Below, piece by piece: positions 1 through 10,880 of a DNA stretch of 64,000 nucleotides. Source of the DNA: Orientallactaga sibirica (Eukaryota > Chordata > Mammalia > Rodentia > Dipodidae); NCBI GenBank assembly GCA_036365145.1, contig JAEOAD010000048.1:10404501-10468500 (forward strand), read 5' to 3'. The notes beneath the pieces are model-generated. The model saw only the letters and a program-made list of their open reading frames with translations. It was not told the origin of the DNA and made no database searches. Each line of letters begins with the position of its first letter. The first letter of the stretch is position 1. Both the position numbers and the translations under genes were made by a program.

Positions 1-7
1 TCTTTAC

Positions 8-46
<39 letters not shown>

Positions 47-87
47 ATTTAAATTAATTAATTAATTAATTAATTAATTAATTAATT
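1..87. repeat. Simple repeats (TCTG)n, (TC)n, (AATT)n
   Basis: Three low-complexity tracts run into one another, about 5-24 TCTG, 25-46 TC and 50-87 ATTA. They are followed by a minus-strand B1 fragment at about 88-155 and look like its degenerate tail. Confidence 0.8.
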
Positions 88-520
88 CACAGTGATCCTC
101 CCTACCTCAACCTCCTGAATGCTGGGATTAAAGGTGTGCACCACCATGGCCAACCAAATTAAGAAATTTAAAAACTCAATTTGCTGGTGAAAATGACATG
201 ATATAAAGTAAATTTTATGAAGGTTGATTTATGATTTTCAGTTAAGACCTTTTAAAAGAATTTTGTTTAATAACACTATATTTTGAGCATGTTGTTTTAA
301 GGCTGCCACAACATTCAGGCCTATATCATATTACTGCTAATTAAATCTAATTCTTGCAAAATGCACAGAATTCTAAAGATAAAGCTTTCTATTCAGCTCA
401 CATTAGAGTACTGTTTGTATAATTGTGTATTAATATGGGTGTTTATAATTAACAGTAGTTTAGATTTAGCCTGCCTCTGTTTTAACCCTTCACAAAAATT
501 AGATTTGTTAAAGTACAGCA

Positions 521-651
521 GGTCCCATTCCCCAGTACTCATGTAAGCTAGATGCACAAAGTGGTGCATGCATGCTTCTGGAGTCATTTGCAGTGGCTGG
601 AAGCCCTGGTGGGCCCATTCTCTCTCTATCTGTCTCTGTCTCTCTAAATAA

Positions 652-706
<55 letters not shown>

Positions 707-707
707 A
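521..707 (+). mobile_element. B2-type SINE, 5'-truncated, with (AAAT)n tail
   Basis: The body matches from the B-box-like segment onwards (ATTCCCCAGTACTCATGTAA), with the TC-rich 3' region and a long AAAT tail at about 646-707. The tRNA-like first half is mostly missing. Confidence 0.8.
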
Positions 708-1201
708 TGTTTTTAAAAGTTATTTACATTATACTGAAAGTCATCTTAAGAATCTCTAAGATATATAGTTACAGGATCAAAGAAAAAGCACTTTCACCAA
801 AATTTGGTCCTATGTGTCTTGGTTTACCAAATATTTGACTCTTCTGAAGGACCTTTAGACACATGAGCAAAACTGGAGTTTTGAAGAGAATACAATATCT
901 AGAATTCCAACTTTTGTTTCAACACTTATAGATCCATTATCTAATAAAACTAAAACGTATAATATGAAAGTGTCAGTACTTACATTATAAATTGTGGCAT
1001 GACTGCACCACCCTTCAAGTTTTAAGATGCTTTAACAGTTGTATATGTGCTGTAAATGCTCTTAAAATGATTTGGATCCTAAATTTATGTCTTTCATTTA
1101 TTTAGAAGGATTCTTTTGGGTTTGGGAATATGATTTGTATATTTAAATTATTATGGATATATTTCAAAGGAATGAATAAGCCTGTCTTTTGTTAAACTGA
1201 T

Positions 1202-1369
1202 TTTTTTTTGTTTGTTTGTTTGTTTTGTTTTTCGAGGTAGGGTCTCACTCTGGTCCAGGCTGACCTGGAATCATCTATGTAGTCTCAGGGTGGCCTCGAA
1301 CTCATGGCAATCCTCCTACCTCTGCCTCCCGAGTGCTAGGATTAAAGGCGTGCGCCACCACGCCCGGCT
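1202..1369 (-). mobile_element. B1 SINE with target-site duplication
   Basis: Full-length B1 in reverse orientation, from the poly(T)-side tail TTTTTGTTTG to the head complement CCACGCCCGGC. It is flanked by an exact direct repeat containing TGTTAAACTGATTTTT at about 1190-1206 and 1370-1385, so the insertion is intact and fairly young. Confidence 0.9.
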
Positions 1370-1689
1370 TGTTAAACTGATTTTTAATTGATAATTTCTC
1401 ATGTCATTTTTGGTATCCATTATCTATATTTAATACATAATTTAATAGATGATTTTCATAAATTAAAAAAAAACAGTGGATGGTATAAATTAGGAAAATG
1501 ATGCAACAGTATATTAACCAGATGCCTGCTGGACATAAATATCTGAAAAATAATTAAAGCATGTTATCAAACACTAAATGTGAGTGCTATAGAAATCCTT
1601 ATACCAAAAATAACAAAATTTGCTCAAAGTCCAGATACTAGGAATTTTTCACTACTGTCTACAATGCAAATGCTATTGTAAAACTCATT

Positions 1690-1830
1690 AATAGCTAGCT
1701 ACTCCTAATTCCAGCACTCAGGAGACTTAGGCAAGGGAATAATATGTTTAGTGCCAGCTTGGGCTACATATGGAGCTCAAGCCCAGCCTGAACTACACAA
1801 CACAACTTTGCTTAAAACCTATCAGAAAAC
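1690..1830 (+). mobile_element. Old B1-related SINE
   Basis: Diverged but aligned to B1 through CCAGCACTCAGGAG and the later CAGCCTGAACTACAC segment. No tail duplication could be found. Confidence 0.55.
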
Positions 1831-1871
1831 CAAAACTCATTAATAACTGAGATGAGTCCTATAAAGACATC

Positions 1872-2296
1872 TGGGCTGGAGAGATGGCTTAGTGGTTAAG
1901 GCGGATGCCTGCGAAGCCTAAGGACCCCGGTTCAATTCTCCACATCCCACATAAACCAGATGCGCATGTGTCTGAATGTGGCTAGAGGCCCTGGCACACC
2001 CATTCTCTTCCCCCCAATTTCTCTCTCTCTAATAAATAAACAAATAAAAATAAAATCTTTTTTAAAAATATAAAAGACAGGCTGGAGAGATGGCTTAGCA
2101 GTTAAGGCATTTGTGAAGCCTAAGAATCCTGGTTCGATTCTCCAGGTCCCACGTAAGCCAGATGCACAAGGGGGCGCATGCGTCTGGAGTTCGTTTGCAG
2201 TGACTAGAGGCCCTGGCGTGCCCATTCTCTCTCTCTTTCTCTATCTCTCTTTCCCTCTCTCTGTCCCTAATAAATAAAAATAAAATCTTCATAAAA

Positions 2297-2335
<39 letters not shown>

Positions 2336-2337
2336 AG
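1872..2337 (+). mobile_element. Two stacked B2 SINEs
   Basis: A B2 at 1872-2066 is followed by a second at about 2079-2337. The direct repeat AAAGACATCTG lies just before the first (about 1862) and just after the second (about 2334). The second therefore inserted into the A-rich tail of the first. Confidence 0.88.
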
Positions 2338-2557
2338 ACATCTGACATAATAACCTCTCTAAAAGATACTAAATGTTTATCATCTTATAAGTGTAATTTC
2401 TGGTGGTGTTCAAGATCATAACAATATTTATCCTGCATTCCGAATAAACAGATTCGTTCACTGACAAAATTAATGTACTAATTTCTCAAAAATACAATAG
2501 GTGAGAAAATGTAAACACACAGAAAATGAAGCAGCGTGCCTAAGTAGATTAGCTTAA

Positions 2558-2785
2558 TCTTTTTTAATCTATTTATTTAAGAAATATAGAAAGACAGAGA
2601 AAAAGAGGAAGAAGACACAGAGAGAGTATGAGCAATGCCAGAGACTTCTGCCACAGCAAATGAACTTCAGACACAGGAGATACTTTGTGCACCTGGCTTT
2701 ACATGGGTCCTGGGGAACTGAACTCATTCTGTCATGTTTTGCAAGCAAATGCCTTTTAACTGGTGAGCCATCTCTCTCCAGGCCC
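2558..2785 (-). mobile_element. B2 SINE, reverse orientation, diverged
   Basis: Reads as the complement of B2 from an A/T tail through the GA-rich tract to the head complement GAGCCATCTCTCTCCAG. It is a minority-orientation copy in the sense direction of PDS5B. Confidence 0.8.
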
Positions 2786-2893
2786 TTGAATCTTTTTAAT
2801 AAATCATATACAAGTTCCTAAATAGTAACATTTGTCAATATGTGAATATTTTATCTGTTCAAAGATACTTTACTTTCATAATAAATATTTGAA

Positions 2894-3079
2894 GGGCTGG
2901 ATCGAGATAGCTTAACGGTTAAAGCCTGCAAAAACCAAGGACTGGGTTCAATTCCCCAGTGCCCAACGTAAGCCAGGCAGAGGTTAAAGGATCACCATGA
3001 GTTTGAGGCCACCCTTAGACTACATCGTGCATTCCAGGTCAGCCTGAGCTAGAGTGAGACTCTACCTCGAAGAAAAAAA
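2894..3079 (+). mobile_element. Chimeric SINE: B2 head joined to B1 body
   Basis: From 2894 to about 2974 the sequence is the B2 head (GGGCTGG, then ATTCCCCAGTGCCCAACGTA). At AGCCAGGCAGAGG it switches into the middle of B1, continuing through the GAGTTTGAGGCCACC block to a B1-type CCTCGAAG end and A tail. The junction shares CCAG/GCAG. Confidence 0.75.
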
Positions 3080-3192
3080 AATTTTCATATATATCACATA
3101 GCAATATAAAATAGCATTTATTTTGAAGCTTTGGAGTCTGAAGTGACTAGAAAAAGTTCTTCAGCACTGATTCCCATTAAAGAATAGCATAA

Positions 3193-3408
3193 GGGCTGGA
3201 GAGATGGCTTAGCGGTTAAGCGCTTGCTTGTGAAGCCTAAGGACCCCGGTTCCAGGCTTGATTCCCCAATACCCACGTAAGCCAGATGCACAAGGTGGCG
3301 CATCCATCTGGAGTTTGTTTGCAGTGGCTGGTGGGCCCATTCTCTCCCCACCCCAATGCCTCTTTCTCTCTCTGTCTGTTGCTAATAAGTAAACAAAAAA
3401 ATTTTTTA
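3193..3408 (+). mobile_element. B2 SINE with target-site duplication
   Basis: Full-length copy with the direct repeat AAAGAATAGCATA before (about 3179) and after (about 3411). It contains a small duplication, CGGTTCCAGGCTTGATTCC, in the B-box region that also occurs in the copy at 14176. Confidence 0.88.
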
Positions 3409-4157
3409 AAAAGAATAGCATATTAAATATTGTACAGTGTATACATGTTAACATATATGTAGGACTCATTAATATAATGTGTATATTTATAAATCATATT
3501 AAAGAAATGAACAATATAGATTTATCAAGCAACATAAATGTCTACATAGAAAAGTCATAGAAGAAAAAATGCTGAAAAATTGCCCACTGATAATCAGCTT
3601 AACATGCACCTTGCCCGGGATGCTAGTTTAAACATTTTAACAATCTCAGGACCATCATTGCCAGGAAAGAACCATTCAAACACATGTAAAGAAACCGTGT
3701 CATACAGTGACTGCCTCATCTATGGAAGTTCACCATCAATCTTGTTTTGTTACTGTACTGTCAGAGCCCAGAGAGAAGGGAACAGTCAAGTAATTTGACC
3801 CATTGTAAGCACAACTTATAAAAAAGTAAACTACAGCCAGAGTGCTGAGTACAAAGACCTAGCACTTTCTTTCTCAGACCTACATGGTTGGGGTGGGAGG
3901 GAACGATGTAAGAGTGACACATTTACACATTACAAAAGTAAGAGGGAGGGTTGTGGGCTTCTTTTTTATATTCATGGACAGGAAGGAGCCCTAGAAAATG
4001 AAGTTTCACCTTTCCAGTTTCTCTCCCGCTAGCAATAGCAAAGGAATCCCTATTGTTCCTTACTTACCCTATTCCCTGAGGCCTATTCTCTGTGGTTTAG
4101 GGCTTTTCCCTCTAACAAGACATGATTCCCACACTAAACAGATGTCCAAAACAAGTT

Positions 4158-4165
4158 TTACTTAC
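4158..4165 (-). other. PDS5B: Splice donor after PDS5B codon 36
   Basis: The minus-strand sequence reads AAAG then GTAAGTAA, a near-perfect match to the U1-binding consensus, directly after a complete codon. Confidence 0.9.
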
Positions 4166-4273
4166 CTTTAATCGTCTCACCATCTCCTCTTTAGATATTT
4201 TATCTGAGATTTCCTTGACACCAGGGGGATAAGTAATCTTCCCATCATTGGTCCTTGTCTTTGAATGAGCCAT
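4166..4273 (-). CDS. PDS5B: PDS5B first coding exon (codons 1-36)
   Basis: Read on the minus strand, this gives 36 in-frame codons starting [20 protein letters not shown] and ending in ...VRRLK. I recognise this as the N-terminus of PDS5B, a HEAT-repeat protein that binds cohesin with WAPL and sororin in the nucleus and controls sister-chromatid cohesion. The paralogue PDS5A has a different leader before the shared YPPGVKEI block, so B is preferred. The start ATG has A at -3 and G at +4. The exon ends AAAG followed by GTAAGT, leaving intron phase 0. The next coding exon, expected to begin MVVKTF, was not found at 1-4165 and presumably lies beyond the window. No in-frame stop or frameshift is seen, and intact splice sites argue against a processed pseudogene. 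Confidence 0.95.
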
Positions 4274-4292
4274 GATGGAAATACTGTTACCC
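4274..4292 (-). other. PDS5B: PDS5B 5' UTR part of the first coding exon
   Basis: Nineteen untranslated bases separate the acceptor from the ATG. The acceptor reads CTTGTTTTAG on the minus strand, with AG at 4294-4293 and a modest T-rich tract upstream. The UTR therefore continues in at least one more exon at higher coordinates, outside the window or unrecognised. Confidence 0.85.
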
Positions 4293-4470
4293 CTAAAACA
4301 AGAAAATTATTTGATGCAAATTAAAATCAAGTATAAGCAAAATTTATAATAACTTGCTCTCCCAACAATTTGTAACAGCCTCCTAATTTACAGTAATTGA
4401 CTTTATCTAACAAAAATCACTCTACTAAACATTTCCCAAAATTATTTTTTTCAGAAAAACAAACTTACAC

Positions 4471-4641
4471 CGGGCATGGTGGCGCACGCCTTTAATCCTA
4501 GCACTCGGGAGGCAGAGGTAGGAGGATCGCCATGAGTTCAAAGTCACCCTGAGACTACATAGTGAATTCCAGGTCATCCGGGACTAGAGTAAGACCCTAC
4601 CTTGAAAACAAAAACAAAAACAAAAACAAAAATAAAACAAC
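4471..4641 (+). mobile_element. B1 SINE close to the PDS5B acceptor
   Basis: Full-length B1 with an (AAAAAC)n tail, about 180 bases upstream of the exon in transcript terms and antisense to the gene. Confidence 0.88.
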
Positions 4642-4895
4642 TTTTTCATTTCCATTAGTAGCAAGGTGTTTTTTACACTAGCCCTCCAACAGTACACACA
4701 CAGAGGAAAAAAATAACCAAAATAAACATATTTTAAAGTACCATAAGTTACTCAAACAAAAACTTAAGAAAGAGTAAGAACCCAGAAAAGTAAATGAAAT
4801 ACTGGAGCACTGTATCTACTCGGGCTCTGAAAGTTTTTGCCAATCCTGACAAAAATAAGATTCCATTCTGGTGGTCTCATAAGAAATGAGTGACA

Positions 4896-5182
4896 GGGCT
4901 GGAGAGATGGCTTAGCGGTTAAGGCCCCTGCCTTCTAAGCCTAAAGAACGCTGGTTCCAACCTCCAGTGGTTCCAATCTCCATTGCAAGGTGCAATGCCG
5001 CACTTGACCACAAGGGGGTGCAGGCATCTGGATTTCGTTGGCAGCAGCTGAAAGGCTGCTGGTGCGTCTATCTCTATCTGTCTTCCTCTCCCTCTCTCTC
5101 TGTCTCTCTCTGGGTCTCTCTCCAAAAAACAAAAATAAAAATAAAAATAAAAAAATGGATTTCTTAAAAAAAAAAAAAAAAA
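4896..5182 (+). mobile_element. B2 variant SINE with internal insertion
   Basis: It starts as standard B2 but has CTCCAGTGGTTCCAATCTCC duplicated text and the segment AAGGTGCAATGCCGCACTTG absent from ordinary copies. It ends CTCTCTCCAAAAAACAAAAA rather than in AAATAAA. It is flanked by AAGAAATGAGTGACAG at 4881-4896 and again at about 5186-5201. Confidence 0.85.
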
Positions 5183-5809
5183 CTAAGAAATGAGTGACAG
5201 AGCAGAGTATAAACCTATGAAGCTAAGAATCAAACAAGTCTCCTGAGACTAAAATGGAATTCTATCCCACCCCAAAGTCCTTTAATCCCAGCACTCAGGA
5301 GGCTGAGGTAGGAGGATCACCATGAGTTCAAGGCCACCCTGAGACTAGACTATATAGTGAATTCCACATCAGCCTAGGCTACAGCCCAAAGAAAAAGCTA
5401 CAACCAAAGTACCAAGTACCCTTTTCTCCCAGCCTGGCCCCAGCTGAGACCAGCAAAGTAGTAATAATGGTCACAGGGCAGGAATAGCTAGTTAGCTTTG
5501 GGTATGGGCTGTACATTTGCTGAGATTTACACTACTTCCATGATCCTAAGACCCTTAAAATATAAAACTAATAACACAATTGTTAGTTATTCCAAGCCCC
5601 TGACATAAATAAAACCAAGTACAGCCTAGACAAGAGCGACTTCATCCTAGGCAAAGAAATCTAGGTATGAAGTTTCTAAGAACAGAAACAAGTTGAAATA
5701 ACCCAAGCACCTGAAGAAGCAAAACATTATGAGTTAGATGCAAAAGAAATTCCAGACATCAAAACAATATCAGAGTTCTTCAGATATTATAGCAATCAAA
5801 CAGATATGA

Positions 5810-6379
5810 TAGGGCTGTGGAAATGGTTCAGCAGTGAAGGCCCTTGCTTACAAAACCAATTGGCCAGAGTTCAGTTCCCCAGTAGACATGTAAAGCCAGA
5901 TGCACAATGTGGCACATGCATCTGGAGTTCTTTTGCAGTGGCTGGAGGCCCTGGCATACCCATTCTCTCACCTCCCCCCCCCCACACTCTGTACCTCTTT
6001 CTCTCCCTCAAATAAATAAAGAAATATATTTAAAAAAAAAAAAAGAGATCAAGAGGTTAGCATTTGCCTTTAATCCTAGCACTTGGGAGGCACAGATAGG
6101 AAGAATGCCATGAGCTTGAGGCCAGCCTGGGACTACAGAGTGAGTGCCGGGTCAGCCTGGGCTAGAGTTAAACCCTAACTCAAGGGAAAAAAAAAAACAG
6201 AGCAAGAGAGAGAGATCAAAAAACTACAGCCGGGTGTGGTGGCACAAGCCTTTAATCCCAGCACTCAGGAGGCAGAGCTAGGAGAATCGCCATGAGTTCG
6301 AGGTCAGCCTGAGACTACATAGTGAATTCCAGGTTAGCCCAAGCTAGAGTGAGACCCTACCTTGGAAAAAAAAAAAAAG
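5810..6379 (+). mobile_element. SINE trio inside tandem unit 1 (B2, B1, B1)
   Basis: B2 at about 5810-6042, B1 at about 6053-6198 and B1 at about 6227-6379. The same trio recurs at about 7009-7580 in unit 2. Confidence 0.85.
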
Positions 6380-7008
6380 CTACAATTGTAATCTTAAATA
6401 AACGAAAGGCAATTCTGAAAGTATTTTCTGGAAAGAATTATTTTAAAAAGTAAACTAGCTAGGCATGGTGGCACATGCCTTTAATCCCAGCACTCAGGAG
6501 GCTGAGGTAGGAGGATCACCATGAGTTCAAGGCCACCCTGAGACTAGACTATATAGTGAATTCCACATCAGCCTAGGCTACAGCCCAAAGAAAAAGCTAC
6601 AACCAAAGTACCAAGTACCCTTTTCTCCCAGCCTGGCCCCAGCTGAGACCAGCAAAGTAGTAATAATGGTCACAGGGCAGGAATAGCTAGTTAGCTTTGG
6701 GTATGGGCTGTACATTTGCTGAGATTTACACTACTTCCATGATCCTAAGACCCTTAAAATATAAAACTAATAACACAATTGTTAGTTATTCCAAGCCCCT
6801 GACATAAATAAAACCAAGTACAGCCTAGACAAGAGCGACTTCATCCTAGGCAAAGAAATCTAGGTATGAAGTTTCTAAGAACAGAAACAAGTTGAAATAA
6901 CCCAAGCACCTGAAGAAGCAAAACATTATGAGTTAGATGCAAAAGAAATTCCAGACATCAAAACAATATCAGAGTTCTTCAGATATTATAGCAATCAAAC
7001 AGATATGA

Positions 7009-7580
7009 TAGGGCTGGGGAAATGGTTCAGCAGTGAAGGCCCTTGCTTACAAAACCAATTGGCCAGAGTTCAGTTCCCCAGTAGACATGTAAAGCCAGAT
7101 GCACAATGTGGCACATGCATCTGGAGTTCTTTTGCAGTGGCTGGAGGCCCTTGCATACCCATTCTCTCACCTCCCCCCCCCCACACTCTGTACCTCTTTC
7201 TCTCCCTCAAATAAATAAAGAAATATATTTTTTTTAAAAAAAAGAGATCAAGAGGTTAGCATTTGCCTTTAATCCTAGCACTTGGGAGGCACAGATAGGA
7301 AGAATGCCATGAGCTTGAGGCCAGCCTGGGACTACAGAGTGAGTGCCGGGTCAGCTTGGGCTAGAGTTAAACCCTAACTCAAGGGGAAAAAAAAACAGAG
7401 CAAGAGAGAGAGATCAAAAAACTACAGCCGGGTGTGGTGGCACAAGCCTTTAATCCCAGCACTCAGGAGGCAGAGCTAGGAGAATCGCCATGAGTTCGAG
7501 GTCAGCCTGAGACTACATAGTGAATTCCAGGTCAGCCCAAGCTAGAGTGAGACCCTACCTTGGGAAAAAAAAAAAAAAGC
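7009..7580 (+). mobile_element. SINE trio inside tandem unit 2 (B2, B1, B1)
   Basis: Paralogous to 5810-6379. Main differences are the A/T composition after the B2 tail and single substitutions. Confidence 0.85.
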
Positions 7581-7656
7581 TACAATTGTAATCTTAAATA
7601 AACGAAAGGCAATTCTGAAAGTATTTTCTGGAAAGAATTATTTTAAAAAGTAAACT

Positions 7657-8075
7657 AGCTAGGCATGGTGGCACATGCCTTTAATCCCAGCACTCAGGAG
7701 GCTGAGGTAGGAGGATCACCATGAGTTCAAGGCCACCCTGAGACTAGACTATATAGTGAATTCCACATCAGCCTAGGCTACAGTGCAACCCTACCAAGGG
7801 AAAACTGAAAGAAGGAAAAAAAAAAAAAAAAGAATGGGTAACATAAGCACAAATTAGCAAATAAATTAGCAAATTAGCAAATAAAGCACTTGCCTGCAAA
7901 GCCAAAGGACCTAAGTTCAATTCCCCAGGACCCATATAAGCTAGATACACAAGGTGGCACATGCATCTGGAGTTCATTTGCAGTGGCTGGAGGCCCTAGC
8001 ATGCCCATTCTCTCCCTTATTCTCTTTCTTTCTCTCAGTCTCAAATAAATAAATAAAAATAAAATATTTTTAATT
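7657..8075 (+). mobile_element. B1 then 5'-truncated B2
   Basis: Full B1 at about 7657-7826 with its own 3' end (CCCTACCAAGGGAAAAC), followed by a B2 at about 7880-8070 that starts near AAAGCACTTGCCTGCAAAGC. Confidence 0.8.
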
Positions 8076-8183
8076 GCCAACCATACATATATACATATGC
8101 ATAGAGCACTGAAAACATTGTTTAGCACATATTACTTTAAGATGATCCAGTGAAAAGTAATAGTTCAGTTAAAAGATATAATA

Positions 8184-8316
8184 ACCCAGGCATGGTGATG
8201 GTACACACATTTAATCCCAGGTTTGATTCCCCAGTATCCATGTAAAGCCAAATGCACAAGAAGGAACATGCTTCTGGAGTTCATCAGCAGTGGCTCAAGG
8301 CCCTAGTGTGCTCATT

Positions 8317-8350
<34 letters not shown>

Positions 8351-8370
8351 ACAAATAAAAGTATTTTTAA
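8184..8370 (+). mobile_element. Chimeric SINE: B1 head joined to B2 body
   Basis: Positions 8184-8220 are the B1 head through TTTAATCCCAG. From 8221 the text is B2 (GTTTGATTCCCCAGTATCC) through the TC tract and A tail. CCCAG at 8216-8220 is common to both parents. Confidence 0.75.
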
Positions 8371-9652
8371 ATTAAATATCTTGCTATATCCCTAACCAAG
8401 GAAGTGAAAGACCTCTATGATAAAAACATTAAAACACTGAAGAAAAAACTAGAAGACATGAGAAGATAGAATGACCTCCCAATGCTCATGGATCAGAATT
8501 AATAGTGTTAAAAATGGTTATTCTACCAAAAGCAATATACAGATTCAGTGCAATTCCAATCAAAATTCCAGCAACAGTAATCACAAACTTAGAAAAAAAG
8601 TAGTCTTAAAATTCAAATTCACGCCTTTAATCCCAGCAAAGGCAAAAAGGCCACCCTGAGACTACATAGACATTCAAAGTAGCCCCAGAGTGAGCAAAAG
8701 GAATCAAAAATATCCCCAGCAAAAGGAATACTATGGGTGGTGTATCACCATGCTGATTTTTTTAGTAACAAAAACAGCATGGTACTGGCACAAAAATACA
8801 CACAGATCAATGGAATATAACAGAAGTCCAGGTATAACTACAGCTATCTGGTCTTAGAAAGAGGACAGGGGGAGAGGGAGAGGAAGGGGGGGAGGGAGAG
8901 AAGGAGGGAGGAAAGGAGGGAGGGAGGGGCCAAAAATACACACTGGAGAAAAGATAGCTTTTTTGTTTGTTTGTTTTGTTTTGCAAGGTAGGGTCTCACT
9001 CTGGTCCAGGCTGACCTGGAATTAACTATATAGTCTCAGGGTGGCCTCGAACTCTCAGCTATCCTCCTACCTCTGCTTCCCGAGTGCTGGGATTAAAGGC
9101 GTGCGCCACCACACCCGGCTAAGATAGCATTTTTTAACAAATACTGCTGCAACAATTGGATAACTACATGTGGAAGAATGAATCTGGACCCTATTCTCTC
9201 ACCCTGCACAAAAACTAACTCCAGATGTGATGAACCAAAATGTCTAGAATACAAAATATGGGGAACACTCCAAGCTATAGGTATAGGGAAAGACTTCCTG
9301 AATAAGAGCGTAGTAGCTCAGGGAATTAGACCCTCAACCACTGGTATGTCATGAAATTAAAAAGCTATTGTGCAAATGAACCAACAATCAACAGAGTCAA
9401 TCAACAACCTACAGAATGGAAAAAATCTTTGCCAGCCATACATCTGACAGAGATTTAATTTCTAGAATACAAAGAACTCAAAAAACTAAGCAGGGCTAGA
9501 GAGATGGCTTAGCAGTTAAGGCACTTGCCTAAGAAGCCTAAGGACCTAGAATCCATGTAAACCAGATGAACATGGTGGCTCATGCATCTGGAGTTTGCAG
9601 TGCCTAAAGGCCCTAATGTACCCATTCTCTCCCTACACCACTCTTTTGCAAA

Positions 9653-9695
<43 letters not shown>

Positions 9696-10656
9696 ATATT
9701 TTAAAAGCTAAGCAATAAAAAAATAATCAGGCTAATGTGGTGGCACACACCTTTAATTCCAACGCTCAGAAGGCAGAGGTAAGATCACTATGAATTTGAG
9801 GCTACCCTGGAACTATAGAGTGAGTTCCAAGGTCAGCCTAGATTATAGTGAGAACCTACCAATAAATAGATGAATGAATGAATGATCAACCTACTTAAAA
9901 AATGGGTCAGGGAAATAAACAGACAATTCTCAGTGTTAGAAACAGAAATGGCCAGGGGCTGGAGAGATGGCTGGGTGGTTAAGGCATTTGCCTGCAAAGT
10001 CAAAGGACCCAAGTTCGATTTCCCAGGACCCATGTAAGCCAGATGCACAAGGTGGCTCATGCATCTAGAGTTAGCAGCAGATGAAGGCTCTGATGTGCCC
10101 AATCTCTATCTGCCTCTTTCTCTCTCTCTCTAATAAATAAATAAATAAATAAATAATTAAATTAATAAATTTTAAAAAATAAATTATTTTTTTAAAGGAA
10201 GAAAGAAAGAAGCCAGGTGTGGTGGCACACGCCTTTAATCCCAGCATTCGGGAGGCAGAGGTACAGGTAGAGGTAGGAGGATCATCATGAGTTCAAGGCT
10301 GCCCTGAGACTAAATAGTGAATTCCAGTTAAGCCTAAGCTAGAGTGAGACCCAACCTCAAAAAACCAAAAAGAGGGGCTGGAGAGATGGCTTAGTGGTTA
10401 AGGCACATACATGAGAAGCCTAAGGACCCTGGTTCAATTCTCCAGGGCCCACGTAAGCCAGATGCACAAGGTGGCGCATGCATCTGGAGTTTGTCTGCAG
10501 TGGAAAAGGCCCTGATATGCCCATTCTCCCTCTCCCTCTCTCCCCTCCCCATCTCAAATAAATAAATAAATAATAAATAAAAATAAATTAAAAAAAGAAA
10601 AACCAAAAAGAAAAAGGAAAAAGAAGTAAAAACGGCCAAATATCTTAGAAGATCTT
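8371..10656 (+). mobile_element. LINE-1 ORF2 3' part, decayed and SINE-interrupted
   Basis: Conceptual translation in several frames matches LINE-1 ORF2 beyond the RT catalytic motif. Segments include a KEVKDLYDKN-like stretch near 8400, a [12 protein letters not shown] stretch near 8770 and the region up to NLLKKWV near 9890. Many stops and frameshifts make it a dead fossil. Interruptions are a (GGGA)n tract at about 8857-8930, a minus B1 at about 8955-9120, B2 at 9490-9709, B1 at 9729-9884, B2 at 9956-10190, B1 at 10210-10373 and B2 at 10375-10590. Confidence 0.8.
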
Positions 10657-10658
10657 CA

Positions 10659-10831
10659 GGGCTAGATTAAGGACACTTGTTTGCAAAGCCTGACTTACTG
10701 GGTTCAATTCCCCAATATCCATATAAAACCAGGGACAGAAAGTGGCACATGCCACAGTGGCAGAAAGCCCTGGTGTGTTTGTGCTCAAGCTCATTCATTT
10801 TCATTCCCCAGTCACCCCCCTTCCCTCTCTC

Positions 10832-10878
<47 letters not shown>

Positions 10879-10880
10879 AC
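10659..10880 (+). mobile_element. Degenerate B2 with (CA)n
   Basis: Strongly diverged B2 whose TC-rich 3' region is followed by a (CA)n microsatellite at 10837-10876. Confidence 0.65.

Larger units (their letters stand above)
1..4165 (-). other. PDS5B: PDS5B intron following the first coding exon (partial)
   Basis: This begins at the donor at 4165 and runs off the low-coordinate end. It holds SINEs and low-complexity tracts. The unique stretches 160-520, 710-1190, 1380-1690, 2338-2557 and 3424-4157 show nothing recognisable as an exon. Confidence 0.7.
5281..7785 (+). repeat. 1.2-kb tandem duplication, two units plus a B1 stub
   Basis: Unit 1 is about 5281-6479 and unit 2 about 6480-7679, a period of 1199-1200 bases. 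A third copy of only the first ~105 bases is at 7680-7785. Unit identity is very high: only scattered substitutions and poly(A)-length changes were seen. Each unit holds a B1 segment, about 420 bases of unique intron, one B2 and two B1s. Confidence 0.95.

Noticed and set aside
3580..3798. 72-codon plus-strand frame next to the PDS5B exon
   Set aside because: Opposite strand to the gene, no family similarity, no splice or initiation context.
1..4157. Search for the next PDS5B coding exon (expected to begin MVVKTFMDMDQ)
   Set aside because: No matching codons were found on the minus strand. The exon is presumably beyond the low-coordinate end.
5806..7214. Two near-identical 69-codon frames (5806-6015 and 7005-7214)
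   Set aside because: They are the same B2 copy read twice because of the tandem duplication.
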